Assembly (NCBI GenBank): GCA_947565865.1
Contig: CANOHT010000022.1
Span: 1 to 50,761 of the forward strand
Length of the DNA: 50,761 bases
Source: an uncultured Clostridia bacterium
GTDB lineage: Bacteria; Bacillota; Clostridia; Christensenellales; Aristaeellaceae
Reading direction: 5' to 3'
Below, piece after piece: positions 43,144 to 50,761 of this stretch. Within the stretch, counting starts at the first letter, position 1; each line of letters opens with the position of its first letter. A program made the position numbers and the translations under genes. Below the pieces are notes generated by a model, which made no database searches, was not told the origin of the DNA, and was given only the letters and a program-made list of their open reading frames with translations.

Positions 43144-43917
43144 ATGCGCCTGATGCTTGTTCGTCATGCCGAGCCTGATTATAGCGTTGATTCCCTGACC
43201 CCCAAGGGACGCCTGGAGGCGGAATTGCTCTCCCGCCGCCTGGCGCGACTGGATGTCAAGGCTTTTTACACCTCCCCCATGGGCCGGGCCAAGGATACTG
43301 CCGCTCCCACCCTTCGCCGGATGAACAGCACCGCCCGGATTCTGCCGTGGCTGGCGGAATTCCGCGGGCGCTTTTTCGATGAGGAGCGGGGCCGCGACGC
43401 GATTCCCTGGGATCTTCGTCCCCGGTTTTATCAAGCGCATCCCGCCCTGGCCGATCGCGAAGCCTGGCTGCATGAGCCCATCTTCGATGGCGGCACGGTT
43501 CGCGACATCTGGCGGGAAAGCTGCGACGGCCTGGACAGCCTGCTGGCGGAGCACGGCTATCTCCGGGACGGCCAGCTTTACCGCTGCGATAACAATCAGG
43601 CGGACACGCTGGTGCTTTTCTGCCACTTCGGCATCGCCACGGCGCTGATGGCCCACCTCATCAACGCTTCCCCGGTGGCCCTGTGGCAGGGCTTATGTAT
43701 GCAGCCTTCCTCCGTGACCACGCTGATCACCGAGGAGCGGGTGAAGGGCGAGGTGGTTTTCCGCTGCATGCAGTACGGCGATCTTTCCCACCTGTACGCG
43801 GCGGACGAGCCCTGCTCCACGGCGGCGCTGTTTGCCGAATGCTATGACGGCCGGGATTCCACCGAGCCCGCGTCCTGGTCCGCGCCGCCTCAGCCGGAGC
43901 CCACGCTGTTTGTGTAG
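43144..43917 (+). CDS. Histidine phosphatase superfamily protein
   Basis: 257 residues. The phosphate-pocket motif is LVRHAE with the phospho-accepting H8; YTSPMGRAKDTA and a late CHFGIATALM segment (second catalytic His) complete it. The family covers phosphoglycerate mutase-like and phosphatase enzymes; the substrate here is unknown. It follows nadK by 60 bases. Confidence 0.85.
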   Translation: MRLMLVRHAEPDYSVDSLTPKGRLEAELLSRRLARLDVKAFYTSPMGRAKDTAAPTLRRMNSTARILPWLAEFRGRFFDEERGRDAIPWDLRPRFYQAHPALADREAWLHEPIFDGGTVRDIWRESCDGLDSLLAEHGYLRDGQLYRCDNNQADTLVLFCHFGIATALMAHLINASPVALWQGLCMQPSSVTTLITEERVKGEVVFRCMQYGDLSHLYAADEPCSTAALFAECYDGRDSTEPASWSAPPQPEPTLFV

Positions 43918-44003
43918 GCGGACGTCCAGCCTGCCGCCGTTCATGTCCAGGACAAACGCCGCGCCATCATGTAAGCTGAAGGCGTGATAAGGAGGCCGAT
44001 TCC

Positions 44004-44513
44004 ATGGACTTGCCGAAAATCGAGCGTTTTCCGGCGGCCTCCGCCGGGAGCAAGGGCTGACCCAGGAGCAGTTACCGAAGGGCTGGGCATGGCAGGCAAA
44101 ACCGTCTCCCGCGGGGAAACGGCGCGTTATCTTCCGCCGGTGGAGATGCTTCAGCTGCTGAGCGAGCAATACGGCGTTTCCCTCAACGAACTACTCGCGG
44201 GCGAGAGGCTCTCCGAGGAGGCTTGCCGCCCCAAGGCGGAGGAAAACCTCCGTGCCACGCCGGCGGACAGCACGTTTGCGCGGAAGGAAAGAATTGCTTA
44301 TTTCAAGCAATAATGGCGTCGGGATCACCGCTGGGATCGGCTCCTGGCTGCGGCAGTCCTGATGGCGGCCGTTTGGCTGGGCGTTCTGCGCCATCGGTAC
44401 GAGCTTCCTGTCCTGGCTGCCGTGGCCGCCGTCATCTGGGGCGCCGCCTCAACAACCGCATGATGGGCTATGTGGAGGAGCGGATTTTCGGCAATGGCCG
44501 GGACGAGGAATAA
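44004..44513 (+). pseudogene. XRE-family regulator with C-terminal membrane segments, frameshifted
   Basis: Pieces in three frames fit one small regulator. 44004 begins MDLPKI after GGAGG; a shift near 44023 leads to RREQGLTQEQL; a second shift near 44080 leads to GMAGKTVSRGETARYLPPVEML, the rest of the helix-turn-helix, with LLSEQYGVSLNELL. A stop near 44313 is followed by readable transmembrane sequence (LLAAAVLMAAVWLGV; PVLAAVAAVIWG) and, after another shift, NNRMMGYVEERIFG. At least three frameshifts and a stop show it is dead. Confidence 0.8.
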
Positions 44514-44518
44514 AGCAT

Positions 44519-44552
44519 AAAAAGAACCAGCCTTGTTGAGGCTGGTTCTTTT
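44519..44552. terminator. Bidirectional terminator
   Basis: AAAGAACCAGCC pairs with GGCTGGTTCTTT with a seven-base loop, with A and T runs on both sides. It separates the dead regulator from the convergent GH4 gene. Confidence 0.9.
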
Positions 44553-44587
44553 CGCGCTTCACCATGTCCTGGAATCACGCCGTGGGC

Positions 44588-45892
44588 TTACCGGTATTCC
44601 GGCAGCCAACCCTCGTGGGCCTTCAGCAGATCGTCGCACAGGGCGATGGTATCGTCGATGCTCAGTTCGCTCTGGCAGTGGGGATCCATCAGCGCGGCCT
44701 GGTAGATGGCGTCCTTGCGCAGCGTCACGGCGGCCTCGATGGTCAGCAGCTGCACGTTGATGTTGGTGCGGTTCAGCGCGGCGCACTGCTCGGGCAGGTT
44801 GCCCACATGGCAGGGCATGACGCCGCTGGCGTCCACCAGGCAGGGGACTTCCACGCAGGCGTTGGCGGGCAGGTTGGGAATCAGCCCGTTGTTCAGCACA
44901 TTGCCGCCAAACTTGTAGGGCATGTTGGTCTCCATGGCCTCCATGATGTAGGAGGCATACTCCTGGGAGCGGGTGTGAGACAGGTGCGGGTTGTTCACCA
45001 GCTCATCCCGGCGCTTCTCCCAATCGGCAATCTGGTTGACACAGCGGCGGGGATACTCGTCCAGGGGAATATGGAACCGCTCGATCAGCTCAGGATACTT
45101 GTCCTTGATGAACCAGGGGGTGTACTCCGCGTTGTGCTCGCTGGACTCGGTAACGTAGTAGCCGAAGCGCTTCATCAGCTCCAGGCGCACCAGATCCCTC
45201 TCCGGGGGCTGTTCTGCCAGACGGCGGCGAATCTCGGGATACAAATCTTTACCGTCGCGGCTGATTTCCAGCAGCCATGCCTGATGGTTAATGCCGGCAA
45301 TCTTCCACTGCACCTGCTCATCATAGGGCAGGCCCGCGTGCTCCATCAGCGTCTTGGCGCAGACCTGCACGCTGTGGCACAGGCCCACGGTCTTCACGCC
45401 GGTATAGCGCTGCATGGCGCCGGTGAGCATGGCCATGGGGTTGGTGTAGTTGAGGAAAAGCGCGTCGGGGCAGACCTCCTCCATGTCCCGGGCAAAGTCG
45501 AACATCACGGGGATGGTGCGCAGGGCCCGGAAAATGCCGCCGATGCCCAGGGTGTCGGCAATGGTCTGCCGCAGGCCGTACTTCCTGGGAATCTCAAAGT
45601 CCGTGACGGTGCAGGGCTCGTACAGGCCCACCTGAATGGCGTTGACGACGTAGTTCGCCCCGCGAAGGGCCGCCTTGCGGTTTTCGACGCCGCAGTATTT
45701 TTCGATACGGGCCTTGTTGCCCAGGTTATTGCTGATGGAAGTCAGCATCAGGTAGCTTTCTTCCAGGCGCTGGGGGTCGATGTCGTACAGAGCGATGGTG
45801 CTTTCGGCCAGGGCGGGGGTGGTCATACTGTCCCCCAGGACGTTCTTGGCAAACACCGTGGAGCCCGCGCCCATAAAGGTAATCTTCGGCAT
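44588..45892 (-). CDS. melA: Glycoside hydrolase family 4 (alpha-galactosidase/alpha-glucosidase type)
   Basis: 434 residues. The NAD-binding start ITFMGAGSTVF, LNYTNPMA, and the Mn2+ ligands C172 (GLCHSVQ) and H203 (GINHQAW) mark family 4, which cleaves glycosides by an NAD-dependent redox mechanism in the cytoplasm. CHSVQ and GINHQAWLL resemble MelA-type alpha-galactosidases; an alpha-glucosidase or galacturonidase is also possible. It is divergent from an AraC regulator, its likely activator. Confidence 0.88.
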   Translation of the reverse strand: MPKITFMGAGSTVFAKNVLGDSMTTPALAESTIALYDIDPQRLEESYLMLTSISNNLGNKARIEKYCGVENRKAALRGANYVVNAIQVGLYEPCTVTDFEIPRKYGLRQTIADTLGIGGIFRALRTIPVMFDFARDMEEVCPDALFLNYTNPMAMLTGAMQRYTGVKTVGLCHSVQVCAKTLMEHAGLPYDEQVQWKIAGINHQAWLLEISRDGKDLYPEIRRRLAEQPPERDLVRLELMKRFGYYVTESSEHNAEYTPWFIKDKYPELIERFHIPLDEYPRRCVNQIADWEKRRDELVNNPHLSHTRSQEYASYIMEAMETNMPYKFGGNVLNNGLIPNLPANACVEVPCLVDASGVMPCHVGNLPEQCAALNRTNINVQLLTIEAAVTLRKDAIYQAALMDPHCQSELSIDDTIALCDDLLKAHEGWLPEYR

Positions 45893-45929
45893 AATTGTTT
45901 CCTCCTTTGAACGGTTATGTTCTGCCTTT

Positions 45930-45978
45930 ATTATACCGGCTCCGGGGGCTTGACGGTAGAGGCAGTTTGTCGCATAAT
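45930..45978. promoter_or_regulatory. Divergent promoter region of GH4 and AraC genes
   Basis: Plus strand: TTGACG (45950-45955) and CATAAT (45973-45978), spacer 17, for the AraC gene. Minus strand: perfect TATAAT (45930-45935) for the GH4 gene with a poor -35, as expected of an activator-dependent promoter. Confidence 0.6.
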
Positions 45979-46012
45979 AGAGTCAGAATGTTGCGCCAAA
46001 GGAGGTGAGGGA

Positions 46013-46846
46013 ATGCAGCAGGAATATCTACCCGCGGCCCGGGATACGGGCGGACTCTATGTTTGCCAAATGGGCGAGGAAGCCTGCGAGCCAAGCCACG
46101 CCTACGGCCCGGCGGTACGGGATCATTATCTGATCCATTTTGTTGCATCGGGAGAAGGCGTGCTTCACGCGGGCGGCAGGGTACACCCCGTCCGGGCGGG
46201 GCAGGGCTTTCTGATCCTTCCCGAGGAATCCACCCAATATCAGGCGGATCGAAACCGTCCCTGGCACTACGCCTGGGTGGGGTATAAGGGGGAAGCCGCG
46301 GGGGCCTTCACCCGGATGGCGGGGCTGGACAGCCTCAGCCGTGTCTTCACCGCGGCAGACCCGGCTGAAGTCTGGCATACCCTGTCCGTCATGCGGCGGG
46401 ATATCCGCTCCCTCCGGCTGCATCAGCTGGCGGCGGTTGGAGGCCTTTACCGCTTCTTCAGCCTGATCGCCCCGGAGGAGGACGCGGCGGCCGGTACGCT
46501 GAACAGCCGCTACCTGGACAAAGCCCTGTGGTTCATGGAGAATGGCTGCGACCGGGCGGTGTCCGTACAGGAAACAGCGGATTATGTGGGGCTGAGCCGC
46601 TCCCAGCTGTACCGGGTGTTCATGACCGGCTGCGGCTGCTCGCCCAAGGAGACACTCTCCCGCATCCGGCTGCGTCAGGCGCTGCGCCTGCTGGAAAGCA
46701 GCAGCCTGACCGTGGAGGAAATTGCCCGGCAGATCGGGCTGCAGACCGGCGCGCAGCTGAGCCGCATCTTCCGTGAGCGCGGACTGGCCGCGCCCAGCAC
46801 CCATCGTCCCAAGGAAAATGGCCCCCATACGGCGCAAGGAGGATAA
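46013..46846 (+). CDS. AraC-family transcription regulator
   Basis: 277 residues. N-terminal cupin sensor (HYLIHFVASGEGVLHAGG; GQGFLILPEE) and two C-terminal helix-turn-helix units (VQETADYVGLSRSQLYRVF; LTVEEIARQIGLQT). AAAGGAGGTGAG precedes the start. Being divergent from the GH4 gene, it probably activates it in response to the sugar. Confidence 0.92.
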   Translation: MQQEYLPAARDTGGLYVCQMGEEACEPSHAYGPAVRDHYLIHFVASGEGVLHAGGRVHPVRAGQGFLILPEESTQYQADRNRPWHYAWVGYKGEAAGAFTRMAGLDSLSRVFTAADPAEVWHTLSVMRRDIRSLRLHQLAAVGGLYRFFSLIAPEEDAAAGTLNSRYLDKALWFMENGCDRAVSVQETADYVGLSRSQLYRVFMTGCGCSPKETLSRIRLRQALRLLESSSLTVEEIARQIGLQTGAQLSRIFRERGLAAPSTHRPKENGPHTAQGG

Positions 46847-46850
46847 CATC

Positions 46851-47444
46851 ATGGCGCATATTGTGTTCAAAGGCCTGACCAAGGCCGACGATCCCATCCT
46901 GGCGGAGGTTCTGCCCAAGCCAGAGGGAGCGCGGCCGCTTCCTGTCCCTGACAACTTCATGGCAGTGTCAATGCTCTATGGCATTCCTTTCATGCTGGTG
47001 TGCTTCGCGGCGCTCCTTGTCAAGGCGCGGATGACAGGAGACTTCCCCATCGCGCGGAACCTCCTGCCCCTGGGCGTTGTGCTGGGCCTCGCTGGCTGCT
47101 TCGTCCACGAATGGCTGCATGCCCTGCCTCAGCCCAAAGGGGCTACGGCGTACATCGGGCTGATCCCCCGGCAGTTCATGTTCTATATGAAGTGCAAGGA
47201 ACCCCTGAGCCGGGAACGGTTTATCCTGATGTCGCTGCTGCCGATGGCCCTGGGGGTACTCCCCCTGGCGGGCTTCATGCTGTCCGGCAGCCAGGAATGG
47301 AACGCCGTCCTCTGGCCCATGGCCATGATCGGGCTGGTATCGCCCTCGCCGGATTATCGGAACGTCATCCAGGTGCTGCGGCAAGTGCCCAAAGGCGCGC
47401 GCATTCAGGACAGCGAGGAGGGCATGTGCTGGTATCTGCCCTGA
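46851..47444 (+). CDS. DUF3267 membrane zincin-like protein
   Basis: 197 residues with about four membrane segments and an HExxH-type zinc motif (HEWLH, in CFVHEWLHALPQ), as in the DUF3267 putative zincin peptidases. The gap from the AraC gene is four bases with AAGGAGG in between, so they form one unit. Substrate unknown; it may have a proteolytic role in the membrane or none. Confidence 0.82.
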   Translation: MAHIVFKGLTKADDPILAEVLPKPEGARPLPVPDNFMAVSMLYGIPFMLVCFAALLVKARMTGDFPIARNLLPLGVVLGLAGCFVHEWLHALPQPKGATAYIGLIPRQFMFYMKCKEPLSRERFILMSLLPMALGVLPLAGFMLSGSQEWNAVLWPMAMIGLVSPSPDYRNVIQVLRQVPKGARIQDSEEGMCWYLP

Positions 47445-48100
47445 TTCAATCCGCCATGCCGTGATGGCGTCTCTCTCGACCGCCAAGCCTGCTTAACGCT
47501 GCCATCTCCACATAGAACGCAGCAAAAAACGGTCCGCATGACAGCTGCTCCAAGCGACGCGGTATTCGGTTGGTTATACCGTGATTGGCGGGGCTGCCTT
47601 GGAGCGTATCCTTCATACTGCCCTGTTCCGCGTGATGGGTAAAGCCGGGACAGCGCCGATGGACAAATGGCGCGGCGTATCCGCGCGATGACGCAGGACG
47701 GCCATGGCGCGTTTCAAATCGTCAGCCCAGCGGATGCCAACAGACCGTCATACCTGTCCTTCATCTGGGGAGAGCCTGCGCAAATTTCCAAAACCAAGTC
47801 CCCAATGGGCGGCCTGCCGCCACGGTGCGGGTATTTTCCAGTGGCGGGCGCGCCCGGGCCATGCTTCCCATGAGCAGGCACTGACGATAAAGCGAACATC
47901 CGCGAGGCCATCATCGGCAAAAGCCTGCCCCCGCAGCGCCGCACAACAGGTCTATCTGAATCTGTCCGTCCCATTTTTTCCACCTCATCATAGCGTTCCT
48001 AACGACAGGCTTCGGCGGTTTCCCCACGCGGTATTTTTCGTGTAAATCCACATGGGTGACACACAGCGCGGTATAATCATCATGGAGGAGGTGGAGCGAT
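47445..48100. other. Gene-free stretch before the response regulator
   Basis: About 655 bases. Short readable pieces appear in different frames (near 47590 and 47690) and might be a decayed gene, but I recognize no family. A TATAAT box at 48072-48077 without a good -35 may serve the next gene. Confidence 0.45.
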
Positions 48101-48538
48101 ATGGCGAAAATCCTGATTGTCGAGGACGATGTGATCACAAACAATCTTGTCAGCGACTATTTAACCGATGCGGGACATACCGTGTATTCGGCCTATGACG
48201 GTTCAGAAGCCTTGAAGCGCTTCCATGAAAAACCCGCGGACCTGATCATTCTGGATATTATGCTTCCCAGCGTGAATGGCATTCAAGTGCTCAGAGAAAT
48301 TCGCCAGACGAGCAGCGTCCCCATACTGATGCTGACTGCGTTGAGCGATGAAAAAACCCAGATCAATAGCTTTGACGCTTTGGCGGATGACTACATCACA
48401 AAACCGTTTTCCATGATCCTGCTGGGCAAGCGCGTTCTGGCCTTGCTGCGCCGCGCCGGGAAAATCGGGGAAAAGGATTATTGTGCGATAATAGGACTAA
48501 ATCAGAAAGACCTTGAAAACCAAGGCATTCTGGCTTAG
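48101..48538 (+). CDS. Response regulator, receiver domain only (truncated OmpR type)
   Basis: 145 residues. The receiver is complete: acidic pair D9-D10, phosphoacceptor D52, T79 and K101, followed by the OmpR-type linker ILLGKRVLALLRRAGKIG. A winged-helix output domain should follow, but after about residue 126 the sequence changes to a short unrelated tail and a stop. GGAGG precedes the start. No histidine kinase is near. The break coincides with the start of lower-GC mobile DNA, so the gene was probably cut by insertion and may be non-functional. Confidence 0.85.
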   Translation: MAKILIVEDDVITNNLVSDYLTDAGHTVYSAYDGSEALKRFHEKPADLIILDIMLPSVNGIQVLREIRQTSSVPILMLTALSDEKTQINSFDALADDYITKPFSMILLGKRVLALLRRAGKIGEKDYCAIIGLNQKDLENQGILA

Positions 48539-48553
48539 TCCCTTCTTTTTTTG
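48494..48553 (+). terminator. Terminator-like hairpin at the element end
   Basis: GGACTAA (48494-48500) pairs with TTAGTCC (48535-48541) around an inner CCTTG/CAAGG stem, followed by CTTCTTTTTTT. It lies over the tail of the truncated response regulator. Confidence 0.6.
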
Positions 48554-48631
48554 ACCGAAAACAAAGGACTTTCACAATAATCAAGCAAGCCGGAGGGTGC
48601 CGCTGCACACTTCCGGCAGAAGGAGAATATA

Positions 48632-48940
48632 GTGGGTGCTATCAAAGTATTCTTGAAGGAAGTTGTGCTTCCAATCGCGCTTGCGTTCTGCCTCGCGTCA
48701 TTTCTCAAGCCGATCTATATGCCTGACGGCGTATGCGACTACTTCCTAATGTGGATCTGCGTCGGCTTGCCATTCGGCATCCGGAGGATGTGCCTCTGGC
48801 TCGTTCCAAGCGGTTACGGCATCTCCGGCTCAGTCGGCATTTTCGCATTGAACTTAATCATAGGCGGTCTCATCGGAGGGCTCGCCTTCTTCATCGGGCT
48901 GCTGCTCGGTATCATTCATACCATCCGAGAAATCATCTGA
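48632..48940 (+). CDS. Small membrane protein, DUF6050-like, element-borne
   Basis: 102 residues with about three hydrophobic segments (for example LPIALAFCLASFLKPIYM and IFALNLIIGGLIGGLAFFIG). Matches in memory a conserved small protein of Clostridia conjugative elements. The start is GTG at 48632 with AAGGAG six bases upstream. Function unknown. A strong terminator follows. Confidence 0.75.
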   Translation: MGAIKVFLKEVVLPIALAFCLASFLKPIYMPDGVCDYFLMWICVGLPFGIRRMCLWLVPSGYGISGSVGIFALNLIIGGLIGGLAFFIGLLLGIIHTIREII

Positions 48941-48955
48941 ACTACATCGTAAACG

Positions 48956-49008
48956 AAGAGGGTTTGTTTCTTCTCCAATTTGGAGTAAGAAGCAAACCCT
49001 CTTTTTTT
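48956..49008 (+). terminator. Strong rho-independent terminator
   Basis: AAGAGGGTTTG-TTTCTTCTCC pairs with GGAG-TAAGAAG-CAAACCCTCTT, followed by seven Ts. Confidence 0.92.
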
Positions 49009-49066
49009 GTTGCCCAAAAGCCGGAGTATTTGCTGGCGATGCGGCGAAAGAAAGGAGTTTTTAAGC

Positions 49067-49315
49067 ATGAAACGCATGACAGCCGGTGATCTGCAAGCAC
49101 TGGAATTGCTGATGCAGACCACACCCGGCTTTGAGCATTTTGACAGCGGCGCGGATGGCATTCTCCCTGAGTGCCGAAGCTGCCGCTTTCATCGCCCCTT
49201 CTGGAAATATCAGTCCTGCGTGTTTGCAGAGTGTCCCTACTGCTGCAATCCCGTTTCTACCCTCAAAAACCAAAGTGGCACATCTGCTGCCGGAAAGGAA
49301 ATCAATCATGGATAA
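49067..49315 (+). CDS. Small Cys-rich protein, probable zinc binding, element-borne
   Basis: 82 residues. Cysteines cluster as CRSC and then SCVFAECPYCC, suggesting a zinc ribbon or similar. AAAGGAG lies nine bases upstream of the ATG; the frame is open earlier but without a site. Its stop overlaps the next start by eight bases. No known function. Confidence 0.65.
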   Translation: MKRMTAGDLQALELLMQTTPGFEHFDSGADGILPECRSCRFHRPFWKYQSCVFAECPYCCNPVSTLKNQSGTSAAGKEINHG

Positions 49316-50081
49316 CAAAATCGAAGTCTTCAAGAATGAACAGTTTGGAGAAATCCGAACAGCCCTGATCGAAAACGAGCCGTGGTTTGTGGCGGTAGAC
49401 GTGTGCAGGGCTTTGGAGATCGGCAATTCGTCACAAGCCATTTCACGGCTGGATGCGGACGAGAAGATGATTACCCTCATTTCAAATGAGGGTAATAAAC
49501 GAGGCAATCCCAACATGACGGTGGTGAACGAACCTGGACTTTACACGCTTATTCTGAGCAGCCGTAAGCCCGAAGCCAAAGCCTTCAAACGCTGGATCAC
49601 ACATGGTGTCATCCCCATGATCCGCAAGACCGGCGGCTACATGACGGACTCCCTTCTGGAACGTATTCAGAAGGAACCAGCGGTCATTGTAGAGTTCGCT
49701 CAAGCGTTGATTCTGGAAAAGAATCGCGTGAAGGCTCTTGAGTGTGAGCTGAACACGGCAAAGCCCAAAGCCGATTACTACGACGCCTTCATCAATCCGG
49801 ATGACTGCACCAATATCCGAACGACGGCGAAGGAACTGAAAATCCCGGAGCGCAAGTTCGTCCAGTTCCTTCTCAAAGAAAAGTACCTGTTCCGATCTCC
49901 TTCCGGACAGCTTCTTCCCTACAGCAAGGACAGCAATGCCGGACTGTTCATCGTCCGCGATTTTGTGACGTACTGCTACACCGGTTCTCAGACCTACTTC
50001 ACGCCGAAGGGCAAGGAGGTCATCCGAATGAAGTTCCAGAAAAAGTGCGGCGAAGAGCTGCTTCCCAAGATAGCAAGGTGA
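49308..50081 (+). CDS. Phage-type antirepressor (BRO-N and KilAC domains)
   Basis: 257 residues. BRO-N domain at about 5-105 (WFVAVDVCRALEIGN; LYTLILSSRKPEAKAFKRW; VIPMIRKTGGY), a coiled linker, then a C-terminal KilAC/ANT-like domain (TNIRTTAKELKIPERKFVQFL). Such proteins inactivate repressors or bind DNA in prophages and conjugative elements. The start follows AAAGGA and overlaps the preceding gene. Confidence 0.88.
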   Translation: MDNKIEVFKNEQFGEIRTALIENEPWFVAVDVCRALEIGNSSQAISRLDADEKMITLISNEGNKRGNPNMTVVNEPGLYTLILSSRKPEAKAFKRWITHGVIPMIRKTGGYMTDSLLERIQKEPAVIVEFAQALILEKNRVKALECELNTAKPKADYYDAFINPDDCTNIRTTAKELKIPERKFVQFLLKEKYLFRSPSGQLLPYSKDSNAGLFIVRDFVTYCYTGSQTYFTPKGKEVIRMKFQKKCGEELLPKIAR

Positions 50082-50086
50082 TTTTC

Positions 50087-50761
50087 GTGGCAGTCTATCG
50101 CGTAAACAAGAATCGTGGCTATACCGTCATGGCGAACTTCCACCTCCGAGACAAGAGCCTGTCACTCAAGGCAGTCGGGCTACTCTCAAAGATGCTCTCG
50201 TTTAATGATGGCTGGAAGTTCTCAACCAAGGGACTTTCTGCAATCTGCAAGGAAGGTCCGGATGCCATTCTCTCCGCGCTCTGTGAGCTTGAAAAGCACG
50301 GCTACCTTGTCCGGCACCGGCAGAGAGACGGTAAAGGCAGGATGAGCAACACAATCTTTGAGATATACGAAGAGCCGCAGGAGTCTACACCAGAACGGGA
50401 AAAGCCACACACGGAAAATCCATGTGTGGAGAAGCCAGATGTGGATAATCCACGCGGGGATAAGTCCGCACAAATAAATACTGATCAAGTAATTACCCAA
50501 GAAAGAAATACTCTCTCAAAGAACTATCAATCCATCAATCTTGATGGGATGGACAGGATGGATGAGCGAAGCGAGTATGAAGAGATTATCAAAGAGAATC
50601 TTGACTACGACATTCTCTGTCAGGATCCGAAGTTCGATAAAGACCGCTTCCGGGAGATCATGGACATCATGCTGGATGCCGTCTGCTCTACCGCTCCGAC
50701 CATCCGTATCAATGGCGAGGATATGCCGCAGCAAGTGGTTAAGTCCCGCTTTCTCAAGCTG
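50087..50761 (+). CDS. Replication-initiator-like protein, 3' end beyond window
   Basis: A continuous frame of 225 codons runs to the last base. The start is GTG at 50087, five bases after the antirepressor stop; a GTG at 50078 in the same frame is possible. It begins MAVYRVNKNRGYTVM, typical of the winged-helix (RepA/DnaD-like) proteins of Clostridia conjugative elements, with AVGLLSKMLS and ICKEGPDAILSALCELEKHGYL. A Pro/Asn/Glu-rich stretch of short repeats (HTENP, CVEKP, DVDNP) follows near residues 108-124, then a C-terminal region resembling DUF6017. Confidence 0.75.
   Translation, partial: MAVYRVNKNRGYTVMANFHLRDKSLSLKAVGLLSKMLSFNDGWKFSTKGLSAICKEGPDAILSALCELEKHGYLVRHRQRDGKGRMSNTIFEIYEEPQESTPEREKPHTENPCVEKPDVDNPRGDKSAQINTDQVITQERNTLSKNYQSINLDGMDRMDERSEYEEIIKENLDYDILCQDPKFDKDRFREIMDIMLDAVCSTAPTIRINGEDMPQQVVKSRFLKL

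Larger units (their letters stand above)
48490..50761 (+). mobile_element. Left end of an integrative conjugative element, incomplete
   Basis: From about 48490 GC content falls visibly and the gene set changes to a DUF6050-type membrane protein, a Cys-rich small protein, an antirepressor and a replication-initiator-like protein, an order seen in Tn1549-like Clostridia elements. The exact end is not defined; it should lie close to 48480-48500, inside the response regulator gene. No integrase, relaxase or attachment repeat is in the window, so the element runs off the right edge. Confidence 0.7.

Noticed and set aside
47704..48045. Plus-strand 113-residue frame before the response regulator
   Set aside because: No ribosome site, odd composition, no recognizable family; kept only as possible gene remains.

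Overview
The window looks like chromosome from a GC-rich Bacillota bacterium of the class Clostridia, probably a gut or rumen commensal. This rests on the order rpsB-tsf-pyrH-frr-uppS-cdsA-dxr-rseP-ispG, AAGGAGG ribosome binding sites before nearly every gene, many sigma-A type promoters with 17-base spacers, a Spo0A-type DNA-binding domain, a radA-yacL pair, many glycan enzymes and a Clostridia-type integrative element at the right end. I cannot name a genus from the sequence. No CRISPR array or rRNA was seen.

Layout. 1-3071: a minus-strand operon of a ferredoxin-fused aldo/keto reductase, a TlpA-like thioredoxin and an RlmD-type RNA methyltransferase. 3190-3810 is gene-free. 3895-7364: glnS and gltX, separated by a block of stacked hairpins; a second, related block follows an ECF transporter S component (7476-7958). 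8221-10028: a Tam-like methyltransferase and threonine aldolase (minus). 10190-19703: the translation, lipid and isoprenoid housekeeping cluster, with a YjbR-like protein and a 65-residue PASTA-like protein inserted. 20154-20805: an orphan Spo0A C-terminal domain protein and tRNA-Ala.

21054-31365 is carbohydrate metabolism: a GH2 beta-galactosidase; a convergent operon of three different hydrolases (alpha/beta esterase, SGNH esterase, NodB-type deacetylase); a 940-base hairpin-rich gene-free island; and an operon of xylulokinase-like kinase, DUF4867 protein and fucose/arabinose-type isomerase. 31458-35475 (minus) holds exonuclease III, a FliB-like Cys-rich protein and two coupled CobW/G3E GTPases, one with a seven-copy 45-bp tandem repeat encoding a His/Cys metal-binding array. 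35740-39436 (plus) holds radA, yacL and a Pro/Gln-rich membrane protein, followed by a MATE transporter (minus).

41041-44513 contains a decayed insertion sequence, tRNA-Thr, NAD kinase, a histidine phosphatase and a frameshifted XRE regulator. A GH4 glycosidase is divergent from an AraC regulator and a membrane zincin (44588-47444). From about 48490 the composition drops in GC and genes typical of an integrative conjugative element run off the window edge. The element appears to have cut a response regulator gene at its output domain.
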